Of a DNA stretch of 64,000 nucleotides, positions 48,389-57,632 are shown one piece after another. Origin of the DNA: Trichomonas vaginalis G3. Its lineage: Eukaryota; Parabasalia; Trichomonadida; Trichomonadidae. A program made the position numbers and the translations under genes. Under the pieces are notes generated by a model. It saw nothing but the letters and a program-made list of their open reading frames with translations, did no database searches and had not been told where the DNA came from. Numbering within the stretch: the stretch's first letter is position 1; every line of letters starts with the position of its first letter. Location of the stretch: positions 18,258,082 through 18,322,081 of the forward strand of contig NC_067207.1 in assembly GCF_026262505.1 (NCBI RefSeq), given 5' to 3'.

Positions 48389-48403
48389 GTCAGTCAAAAA
48401 ATT

Positions 48404-48646
48404 TCAAGTTAGCAATTTGTAATATCTATCCAAAACTTCTTCAACAGTATCGAACTCATCTTCATAATGCAAACCTAATCTTATTGACTTGGTGCAGTTT
48501 TCACTAACACAATATTTTTCTGTTCTCTTGACTGACATAACTAACTCATTTGTTTCATCAAACAGCAACAACCAAAGTTCATGACCTAATACATAACATT
48601 CATACTTTATATTTTTAGCTCTGAGTTCTCTTGTAAGCTGTTGCAT
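48404..48646 (-). CDS. Small Polinton protein, unknown
   Basis: This encodes 80 residues with a beta-like centre (LWLLLFDETNELVMSVKRTE) that resembles loosely the strands of the LFFLP family, then a helical tail. It overlaps the neighbouring minor-capsid-like gene at its 5' end. Function unknown. Confidence 0.4.
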   Translation of the reverse strand: MQQLTRELRAKNIKYECYVLGHELWLLLFDETNELVMSVKRTEKYCVSENCTKSIRLGLHYEDEFDTVEEVLDRYYKLLT

Positions 48647-49386
48647 TTAATATTTTCTAAAAAGTCAACTTCAACAGTCATTCGCACTGGTGCCTTCAGT
48701 TCTACAGGCTCTCCTTGAAAGTCAACAAGTCTGAATTGCATGTCTTTCAAATTATGAGGACTAATGCGAACCCATTTACCTAAATGAGTTGCTATGACAG
48801 GAACGTTTGGAATGAACATTGAATTGACTGCATAACAGAAGGATTTATATTCTACTGAACCTTTACTATTAACTCCTGAAATATGCCTGTGACATTAGCT
48901 ATTTTTAGACTCAATGTATAAACAATTACCATAACATACGTATGGAACAGATTTCATCTCAATCGTTTTGTCAACACTTTTCAAAGGAAATGTCATATGG
49001 TATGCACCCAAAAGAAGTTGTACTCTATGACTCATTCTTGGTATCTTAAACTCCTTCACATAACTGAACTTCAAAACTCCTGCAATAAGTTTAACATTCA
49101 TTAAGTTTTCTTCGTTATCCTTGTTTATTGTAGTATTTATGAGAGCATTTAACACTCCAGCTAATGTTTCCATCTTATATTCTACATTATTGTGAAATCT
49201 TATTTCGTGCTTCTTTCCATCTATTTCAATCTCCATGAAATCTGTTTCATCTGTTATAACGAATGAAGCGATAGTATTGAAGTCAACCATTCTGAATGCA
49301 AGCGCCTCATTCTGTAGACCTAAGTTTGTTTGTAGCTTTACTGTCCCGTATTCGTTTGGGTCTGTACTTTGCAAATAGAACAACAT
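48607..49386 (-). pseudogene. Polinton minor-capsid-like gene, copy 1 (broken)
   Basis: A beta-rich protein beginning MLFYLQSTDPNEYGTV, with a late strand pair (MQFRLVDFQGEPVEL, then VEVDFLEN) of the type seen in penton or minor-capsid proteins of adenovirus-like elements. A second gene with the same general pattern lies at 61827-62684. The assignment is an inference from pattern and neighbours. The gene is broken. Confidence 0.5.
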
Positions 49387-49403
49387 TTTATTCTCATTAA
49401 AAT

Positions 49404-52400
49404 ATGAGTATAGCTGCATATGCGTATGAAGCTGACAGAGCTAAACGTTTATATTTTGGTCAATACTCTCTCACACTTACTGACAAATATATTGTTATTT
49501 CTGATGGAAATACTGAGAAATATATAACATGGAAGGACTATGAAAAGTTTGACCCTATTTTAACTCCATGTACTATGCCGTTTATAAAGGACGGTGAAAT
49601 TATTGAAAAAGATAATACAACCGTATATAGGTCTGTTATGAAGCATTAGAATATATGTTGAATCATAACCCAAAAAGATTTGACCCAAGCACTACACCAT
49701 GTGCAATGCCTTTTATTAAGGACGGTGAAATCGTAAGAGTTCCGGATTCAACGGTTTACACAGCTGTTCAAAACAGTTTACAAAACATTTTAGCGAATAT
49801 CTTTAATTCAGAAACTACAGAAATAAAATTACCATATATAACAGATGCTAAAGAAATTAAATCAAAAACGACAACATTATTTACGTCACTTAATGATTTA
49901 ATGACTTATATCATTAATATTCCTGCACCAACTACAGCATTTGATCCAAACTCGACGGTTTGCAGTGTACCTTTCATAAATGACAGTTCATTAATTACTT
50001 TAAGGGATTCGACAGTAAATGAATCATTAAAGGCGTCATTAATGAAAATCATTGATTTTAACTCATTCACGAATACATATAATTCATTCATTAATGTTTC
50101 ATATGCTTCTAAAGAAGGTGAGCCAAAAACTATCGATAAAGCGGTGTATGAAATAAAAGCATCAACGACGAAATTGAATTCGTTAACTTTTGACGGTGAT
50201 AGTTTCGTTAATGACATAACATCGGGGAAAACAATTTTAACGAAAGAATACTTAAAATCTCATGTTAGTGAGTTCGTTGAAATTGAAAAAGAAGGTGGAA
50301 TTAAGTTCGATCCACTGAATTTCATTTTCAGCTTAGCGAATGCAGGTATTAGTTTCGCTGAATGGACAACTATACAGAGTGAAATAAATGCAATATGGAC
50401 GTTTTTGGGGTCAAAAGCGGGAATGGGTGAGCTTGTAAATGCTGCAAGAACATTAGGTGAAACAGGAAATTTTGTAGATGGTTTTAAAAGACTTGTTTCA
50501 AATGTTTTAACAAACACAAAGAAATTATTTAGATATACCGTACATAACGGACGGATTTTCGAACAGATAGCAACAAACCCTCCGGTTATGGCTGCGTTGA
50601 TGATGGTTAGAGATATAAAACCACGTAACGACGGGAACGAAGAACATGAACAACAGGATACTGGTCGGGTTATTCGAGACATTAAAAACGTGTATCCTGA
50701 AGTTATTGATTTATTTAGAGGAGTTAATGATTCAATTTCAAAACATTCTATAACCCTCGATGAAGAGAATAAATTAACAGATTATATATTCGTCATTATT
50801 GCAGAATTAATGAAGAGAATAAATGAAAAAGGTATAGCTGATATCATTAATGTCAGCGATGTAATGATGAAAAGAAATTTTGACTCATTATTTACAGAAC
50901 CGAAAACAGAATATAGTCTTTATGACGTAATTACCGAATTAATGAAAAAGATTAATGATAATAAGAGTTCTGGCGGAAGAGTTGAATTAGAAGTGAATGA
51001 TGTTAATGAGAAATTAGCCGAAAAAGCAGACAAAAATGAGCTTTTAGCTCTGAGTGATAAAGTCAAGAACCACGTTCATTATATAACTTCAGACGAACAG
51101 ATTATAACGGACTACCATGGATATTTAACACGAAGTGATGAAGCGAAAACAAAAAATGTTAATGAAAGAAGATATAAATACATTCGTGCTAAAGGTTATG
51201 ACATAAGCTGTACTGTACAGTATGATGTAGCTAAAGCACCAGAAGCATTTGGTTATACCGGTGAAATTTATGCCTCTACTTTCAATGTTAACGGTGTATT
51301 AGTTGAACCAAGATTTACTTTGAGAGTTAAGGCAAAAATAACTTTTGAAGATGCTATTAAAAGTAAAGCCAGCAAAGATGAACTTGAAGCAATGAACAAA
51401 GTTTTGAAATCTCATAAGCACAATATCTCCGATATAAATGAACTTCAAGCTACATTAAATAGTAAAGCTGACAAGAACCATACACATGAATCCTTCACTA
51501 CTGTTAGAGCAGACGACATAATATTGAACTATACCCTCGGTTCAAGTGCACCTTTAGAGAATCCGAGTACAAGTGTAAAAGATACACTAAACAATTTAAT
51601 AACAGATGTATGAACATTGAAGGTCATGCCAGAAACTTTGAAGCATATGAACTACCAAAAATGTTAGATAAGAAAGCTGACAAAGAACATACACATAAAT
51701 CCTTCACTACTGTTAGAGCAGACGACATAATATTGAACTATGATTTGGGTTCAAGTGCACCTTTAGAGAATCCGAGTACAAGCGTAAAAGATACTCTTAA
51801 CAATTTAGATAACAGTTGCAGGAATATCGAAGATCATGCCAGAAACTTTGAAGCATATGAACTACCAAAAATGTTAGATAAGAAAGTCGACAAAACTTAT
51901 GTAGATGAAAATTATGCAAAGAAGTCGGAAAAATGCTGCGCTTAATGGAAAAGCCGACAAGAACCATACACATGAAGAATTTCAAACAATCAAGATTAAA
52001 GAAATTAAAGCATGCATCGAAATAGTAACAAAAACAGGAAGAAACGGTGCAACTGTACAAGAACAAAGAATTTATCCTCCTACTTTTCCTAATGGTTTAA
52101 TAACAAACAATATAAATATTGTAGATGGCAATGGAATTTATAAATGTTAAACATGAACTTCAAACAATGAAGACTCAGGTTCTTGAAACCATATATCCTA
52201 TAGGCTCTATTTATACGTCAATGAACTCAACAAATCCAGCAACAGTTCTGGGTTTTGGTACGTGGAAGCAGATTGTAGATAAATTCTTATACTGTGCTAA
52301 CTCTTCAAAGCAAACAGGAGGTTCGAAGAAAATTAAAGAAGCAAACTTCCACCGCACACTCATACAGGAACTACAAACACAACAGGTATCATTCACATTC

Positions 52401-52617
52401 AATAACAAAAAGAGGTTATACAAATCTTGCAGCAGGTTCGGATAGACAGGGAATGCATAGATATGATATTTCAAGTGACCCAGTAGATTCAAGCGCAGGT
52501 ATTTTCTGTGGAACCACAGGAAATCATTCACACACTTTCACAACAAATCCAACAGGCTCGGGTGCAGATTATATGCCACCATTTGTGACTATATTCGCAT
52601 GGTACCGCGTTCAATGA
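49404..52617 (+). pseudogene. Polinton fibre-like gene with phage tail-collar type end (broken)
   Basis: A long, repetitive, low-Cys sequence. The early part has repeated units of about 80 residues marked by FDPxxTPCxMPFIKDGEI-type strands. The later part repeats KADKNHTHESFTTVRADDII-type units. The end carries the tail-fibre/collar signature seen in phages (YPIGSIYTSMNSTNPATVLG, then GFGTWKQI, and a His-rich NHSHTFTTNP close to a Pro-Pro-Phe-Val end). This is an attachment fibre in phages; here it would be a virion spike. Its end lies in a GC hairpin at 52606-52622. The gene region is broken. Confidence 0.7.
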
Positions 52618-52622
52618 ACGCG
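52606..52622. terminator. GC-rich hairpin at the fibre gene end
   Basis: CGCGTTC, loop AAT, GAACGCG. The natural stop codon of the fibre frame overlaps the loop, as at 48356-48370. Confidence 0.5.
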
Positions 52623-52657
52623 CTTGAGCCTAGAATAAAATCTTTAACTTTACATAA

Positions 52658-53723
52658 ATGAGCTTGAAAGAAGTATTCGAACAACATCCATGGAGGTCAT
52701 TTAAGAAGTTCAATGAAGCTGCAAAGAGTTGGGGATTTACTAACAGAGCTGAAGTGAAAAGGTTCTTTGACAAAAATGTTGTACATCAAACAAAAATAAA
52801 CCCTTACGACTACTTTTTACCAATTTACTCCAACACTCCTGACGCATACCAATTTGACACTCTCATTCAAAGCAAAAAGGAGGACATAAACCATTCCTCA
52901 TCTTCATTAATGTTAACACTCGTAAAGCATATGCATATCCAATGAGGAATAAAGGAACTCGTGAAGTGTTAAGAGTTTTACAAAAGTTTGTAGCAGAACA
53001 TAGCCCAAGTACTTTAACATCAGACCAAGACAGTGCATACCTCAGCAATGAAATCACAGATTTTCTCATTAAGCATAACATAACTCACTACACTACTGAA
53101 GACCATAACCATAACATACTCGGCATTCATAAACCGCTTCATAAGAACGCTCAGAGATTTAAACCAAGAGCGAGACTTTACCGAAGAAACAATGAAACAT
53201 TTTCTCGAAGTTATAATTCCTCAACACATTCTACAACAGGCATACACCAAATTCAATGACACAACAACAAGAAGAAAAGTATATACAAAAGAAACGAAGC
53301 CAAACACAAAATATCAGAAATTCAACACACAATTTACTCTCATTCCTGGAACAAAAGTTCGTGTAGTTCTTGACGACAAACGTTGACAAAGAAACGTTTA
53401 AGGTTAAGTCGAAACATTATATCGTAGACTCTACGCAAGGTAATGGATATCTTATAAAAGCTGACGACTCTATTGCGTTTTACCCTCGACATAAATTAGT
53501 TGAAAGTAGTAATGGCAAACTTGCTGAAACCATTGACGAAGCAAAGCGAGGAGTGGTTATTGAAATACTTGGCTACAACATAAACGATGACACTTATAAA
53601 GTAAGATATGAAGGAGGCGTTGAAATGTGTATACCATCTAAGAACTTGAGAGAGTCAAAGCCAACACATCTGGGACCATTAGAGCGGGAGTACTGGAAAG
53701 AAAAAATAAACCAGAAAGAATAA
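52658..53723 (+). pseudogene. Polinton integrase (retroviral-type DDE) gene, broken
   Basis: Segments of a DDE integrase core are recognisable, including the strand and helix around TLTSDQDSAYLSN and the YTTEDHNHN region. A C-terminal part with VRVVLDD and a beta-rich, chromodomain-like or SH3-like module (GVVIEILGYNINDDTYKVRY) follows. The family inserts Polinton DNA into the host genome. Upstream, the MSLKEVFEQHPWRSFKKFNE start has the look of the N-terminal region of these integrases. The gene is broken. Confidence 0.8.
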
Positions 53724-53837
53724 TAAAATTCTTCTAAACTTTTTCATTAGATGTAAATCAGACATGAATGAGAACAATCATGATATCATTTAATGGTACC
53801 ATTTATTTAACATAAATTTACACCAAAAATATATTTT

Positions 53838-53897
53838 AGGTGAAGAGGTGAGATCTCACCCGTTTTTCACCTGTTTTTCACCCTCACCGCTTAGCGG
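53838..53897. promoter_or_regulatory. GGTGAGATCTCACC palindromic element, copy 2, with mini-hairpin
   Basis: Palindrome at 53847-53860, flanked by AGGTGAAG and TTTTTCACC repeats in the same order as at 44711. CCGCTTAGCGG follows at 53887-53897. It lies between the integrase and the next plus-strand gene. Confidence 0.8.
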
Positions 53898-53950
53898 CTC
53901 AGATTGCTTTAGCTTTCTCGTGAATTTTCATGAATTTCCTTAAGATAGAA

Positions 53951-53999
53951 AAAATAAAGTTAGTTTTATTTTTATTTATTTTTTTATTTTGTATAAAAG
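53951..53999 (+). promoter_or_regulatory. Polinton T-rich leader (plus strand)
   Basis: AAAGTTAGTTTTATTTTTAT, then TTATTTTTTTATTTTGTA. It is almost the same as at 55060 and 55757. It precedes the unknown gene at 54060. Confidence 0.6.
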
Positions 54000-54059
54000 A
54001 TATGATTTCAACAATCGCACAACAACAATTCAAACAATACAGCACCAAACTCGCTAGTC

Positions 54060-54760
54060 ATGAATCCTACGTCAATGTTGGTAGAGATGAAAAGCTTTAT
54101 TCCTTCTTCATATACTTTTGAAACAGAAATCCAGAAGATAAAGCAAGAACTTTTAACAAGTAATTTAGACTGTAGTGCGAAAGATGAAACAAATGAACAG
54201 TATCTTTATGAAATGCAGGACATTATTGACCATTTACCCAAATTGCCTGAAATCCAACAGCAAAAACTAACTATTCCTGAATTCGACGAAATAGAAGTGA
54301 AACCAACTGACTCAGTAGAAATAAAGAAATTCATACGTAAAGTAAATTATGAGTTTCTAGGATATCATTGCAACCATAAAGTTATGGACAAAGATTGCGA
54401 CATGGTTTATAAAAATATTTCTGACATATATAAATCGGTGGAGTTTAAGACATACGATAACTTTGTTTCATTAGTTGCAAAATGTGTTTGGGAAATAAGA
54501 GATAAAGATAGAAGAGGTAAGGTATGCATGAACAGTTAAAACAGTAGCTTTTGAGTTAAAGAAAACCATTGACGCCTTAGTTGTTCTAGCTGGTTTTATT
54601 TCAATGTATAACGCAAAAATGAATCCGCAATGTTCAAAATGTAAAGCAGCAATAAGAAAATATAACTATTCAGTCAAAGAGATAGAAAGAATGCGAAACG
54701 ACTATGCAGACTTAAAGAAAGAAGCAGAAAAGCCAGCAGAAGATAAAATGGATATGTGAC
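54060..54760 (+). pseudogene. Polinton accessory gene, unknown (broken)
   Basis: The first part (MNPTSMLVEMKSFIPSSYTF) leads into Glu/Lys-rich helices and a Cys/His-bearing segment (YHCNHKVMDKDCDM). A further open stretch has a CXXC-type Cys pair and a coiled coil. I recognise no family. Similarity to other genes in the window is not evident. Broken. Confidence 0.4.
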
Positions 54761-54944
54761 ATTTCTGAACAAAAAACTATCCAACTGCAGAAGATTTCCT
54801 TCTGTCTGACGTCAAGAAGAAATATAAAGAGACTTTCGGCATGATTAAAACATTCGATGTACTAAAAGAAGAAATTGAAGCTACGAAATTGTTTAGGATT
54901 TCAAATATACATCGTACAATTCATGTAAAACGCTTGTGAAAAAA

Positions 54945-55012
54945 GAGGTGAAAAAAGAGGTGAAAAATTAGGTGGAAAAAAGGTGAGATCTCACCTCTTC
55001 ACCTAAAAAATT
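54945..55012. promoter_or_regulatory. GGTGAGATCTCACC palindromic element, copy 3 (inverted)
   Basis: Palindrome at 54982-54995, preceded by GAGGTGAAAAA-type repeats and followed by TCTTCACCTAAAA. This is the reverse orientation of copies 1 and 2. Confidence 0.8.
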
Positions 55013-55059
55013 ATTTTTATTGAATCAGCACAAAAATAATGAATTTATTAGTTAGAAAA

Positions 55060-55105
55060 ATAACGCTAATTTTATTTTTATTTATTTTTTATTTTGTATG
55101 TAAAG
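55060..55105 (+). promoter_or_regulatory. Polinton T-rich leader (plus strand)
   Basis: ATAACGCTAATTTTATTTTT, then ATTTATTTTTTATTTTGTAT and GTAAAGACAGTAATG. The downstream half is the same as at 55757. Confidence 0.6.
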
Positions 55106-55670
55106 ACAGTAATGACAAACATTGAGTTTGAAACAGTTAGAAAGATAGACAATGACACCAAAGTGGTTAGAATAGGTGATTTAAACGTAAGATACTCAAA
55201 GAAATACAACAAATATTCTTTGTCAGACATTATAACACCATCTGGAAAGAAAACAAAGACTGGGTTAGAAATGCTTCAACTCAGAAAATTTTGACAAGAA
55301 ATCCTGAGCTTATGATATCAGTAGCATTTCATGGAACAAGAGCATATCTTATAGACAAAAGTCTTATACCAATAGTTTTGTTATGGTTAGACCAGTTGTT
55401 GGATATAACTTCATAACATATGGTTCATTCGATACGGAACGTTGCAGTGAAGGCTTACTTTATATCGTTCAGAAACCGAAGGACTTCAACACAAAAAGAT
55501 ATAAGATAGGAAGGACATATAATATAACTCAAAGATATGACAGTACAGTCAATAGAGTCAAGGTTGTGTTTGTTAATGATATGAGAGCTGCTGAAACAGA
55601 ACTGCTTGAAGTTTTTGAGAAAATGTTATGGTGCTCCACGAAAGGTTAAGAAACGTTTGAAGTAGATGAG
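55094..55670 (+). pseudogene. Polinton T5orf172 (GIY-YIG-like) gene, broken
   Basis: Contains GLLYIVQKPK, then YKIGRTYNITQRYDST and a following strand with Arg-Ala-Ala-Glu. This is the pattern of T5orf172/GIY-YIG-related domains found with KilA-N or Bro-N domains in large DNA viruses. The N-terminal part is beta-rich (VVRIGDLNVRYSKKYNKYSL). A role in DNA processing or gene control is likely by family. Broken. Confidence 0.6.
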
Positions 55671-55756
55671 ATAGATAAAGCTATAAAATTATTTGACGAA
55701 GTTGCCTGAAAAATACATGTAAAGCGTTTATTTTTGGTCTTTTGTGAAAGTCAGAA

Positions 55757-55809
55757 AATAAAGTTAGTTTTATTTTTATTTATTTTTTATTTTGTATGTA
55801 AAGACAGTA
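55757..55809 (+). promoter_or_regulatory. Polinton T-rich leader (plus strand)
   Basis: AAAGTTAGTTTTATTTTTAT with the same downstream ATTTTGTATGTAAAGACAGT as at 55060, directly before the KilA-N gene. Confidence 0.6.
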
Positions 55810-56636
55810 ATGACAACATCAGAGAACACAACAACAGTTATAGTCCATGAAGCTATAAATGAAGAATACGAGTACATACAGTATAACAAACAGTTACGTC
55901 TCATTCGTTCAGTCAAGATGACATGTACCAAATGCAAAGTATAATGAATGCTCTTCGTTCTACAAAGCAAGCATATCATTGGTTTGAAAACCAACAGACA
56001 AAAGAACTTTTAGAAGAATTTCCTCATATGATTGCTTCTCTCGGAAAACCGAGAGAAGAGATTCCGTATGAAAATCGCAAGAATTTGGCTCCTGGTTTGA
56101 AAGGTTATTATGTTCATAGACTTTTAGTAAACGCTGTAGCAATGTGGGCTTCACCTCGTTATGCTTGTTATATTTTCATGATGCTAGATGAACTATATAA
56201 AGCAGAACGTGGAGAGATGGAAAAGAAACTTCAAGCAAAAGATGAAGTCATTGAATCCAAAGACAAAAGCATACAGAAAAGAATACCGCGTTCAGTACCA
56301 AAAGGAAAGGAAAAGAGTTATAAGTATATGATTTATACTGAAGAGTTGGAAAATGAAGAAGATAAAGATATGGTTATGTTACATTTAGTCAGAAGAAACA
56401 ACAAGAGCTTTTATGACTTAGCTAAGATATATAAATCTGACAGAAACTGGTTCTATCGTGAAAACTTACCGATTTCAATGACACCGAATGAGCAAATAAA
56501 GGAAATTGTCAAAAATACTCTTCCTCAAACACACTATGACATCAAAGGTTGCACAATACTTACATTCAAAGAAGACTTAACATTACTGAAGGAAAAAATA
56601 ACAGAATATTTCGATAACTTCAAAGAGGAAGAATGA
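55810..56636 (+). pseudogene. Polinton KilA-N / MSV199-type gene (broken)
   Basis: The part GYYVHRLLVNAVAMWASPRY, then ACYIFMMLDELY, is the KilA-N/MSV199 signature. It is followed by a Lys/Glu coiled coil (about 30 residues) and a C-terminal domain of the type seen after KilA-N in irido-, pox- and mimi-like viruses (YMIYTEELENEEDKDMVM). These proteins bind DNA and probably regulate transcription or replication of the element. Adjacent to the T5orf172 gene and under the same leader. Broken. Confidence 0.7.
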
Positions 56637-56726
56637 AGTCACGACAACATTAACGAAGAAGTCACGACAACATTAACGAAGAAGTCACGACAACATTAAC
56701 GAAGAAGTCACGACAACATTAACGAA
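56635..56726. repeat. 23-bp tandem repeat, four copies
   Basis: GAAGTCACGACAACATTAAC plus GAA, repeated four times without change, directly at the 3' end of the KilA-N gene. It is a copy-number-variable minisatellite. Confidence 0.93.
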
Positions 56727-56731
56727 GAGAG

Positions 56732-56790
56732 AATGAGGTGAAAAAAGAGGTGAAAAAACGGGTGAGATCTCACCTCTTCACCTAAAATAT
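56732..56790. promoter_or_regulatory. GGTGAGATCTCACC palindromic element, copy 4 (inverted)
   Basis: Palindrome at 56761-56774, preceded by GAGGTGAAAAA repeats and followed by TCTTCACCTAAAATAT. It lies between the KilA-N gene and the convergent gene at 56799. Confidence 0.8.
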
Positions 56791-56798
56791 ATTTTTGC

Positions 56799-57272
56799 TT
56801 AAATAGCTTCAGGGTCTATTTCTTCAACCATTTCACTTCCTTCGTCAATGTCAATAGAAGCTTCTTCAACCTTTGGTAAGAATTTCTGTATAACATCTTT
56901 GTTCGTTATTGTCTTCAGAGATGAAGGATAATATTTCACATTTGTTTCACCCTTCTTATATTCTTTCTGTTCGGAAAGATTTAAAGCAATACTGAAGAAG
57001 TCAATATTAGAGTTCTTTATAACAGTATAATGAGTATCTTTGACATTCACGAAGAAACTCTTTTGTTTCAAAACTACTGCTAACTCTTGTGAAGTATAAC
57101 GTTTGCGGTCAATGACGATAGCTAATGGTCTGACATACTGACCAAACTTAGATTCTTTCACAAACTTCTTGTTAAAGATAACATTAACATTTGAAGCATT
57201 ATTGAACTCATTCTTGATGGCAGTAGCGAGAGCATTGTATGAAAAGAACTTGCAATCTTGCATGTGTTTCAT
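56799..57272 (-). CDS. Polinton protein, unknown
   Basis: This encodes 157 residues. A beta/alpha-looking start (MKHMQDCKFFSYNALATAIK) precedes a region rich in Lys, Val and Phe, and the tail is acidic (EEASIDIDEGSEMVEE). No family is recognised. It is convergent to the KilA-N gene and divergent to the polymerase. The frame looks whole. Confidence 0.5.
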   Translation of the reverse strand: MKHMQDCKFFSYNALATAIKNEFNNASNVNVIFNKKFVKESKFGQYVRPLAIVIDRKRYTSQELAVVLKQKSFFVNVKDTHYTVIKNSNIDFFSIALNLSEQKEYKKGETNVKYYPSSLKTITNKDVIQKFLPKVEEASIDIDEGSEMVEEIDPEAI

Positions 57273-57632
57273 TAAAATAAAAATATTAAATTATTTTGAA
57301 AAATAACTTAAAAAATCTAATCTAATTTTTTCAAAAAATATTTTTTTATTTCCTACTAAAGATGTATCGGAAGTTGTCTAAGTTAGAACACTCGGAAATA
57401 AAACAACTTCTTACAGAAGCTAATATAGATGTTGCAAAACATTACGCAACAAACAAAAAAGCACTCGCTGACTTCATTAAGACTATAATGGTGCAATAAG
57501 TTATGATAGAATTCATGAGTTCATAAAGCGCAACGCGGCGAGGACGAAGTCCATGCAAGAGCATTTCCTTTAAATGACGTTGCTATTGACTTATATCATA
57601 GACGTTCAGTACCTCATGAAGTAAGAAGAGAA
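57273..57632. other. Region upstream of the polymerase with mini-hairpins
   Basis: Contains T-rich sequence, a short open stretch from 57361 whose relation to the polymerase gene is unclear, and two compact hairpins near 57528-57552 (GCGCAACGC; GGAC-GAA-GTCC). Confidence 0.4.
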
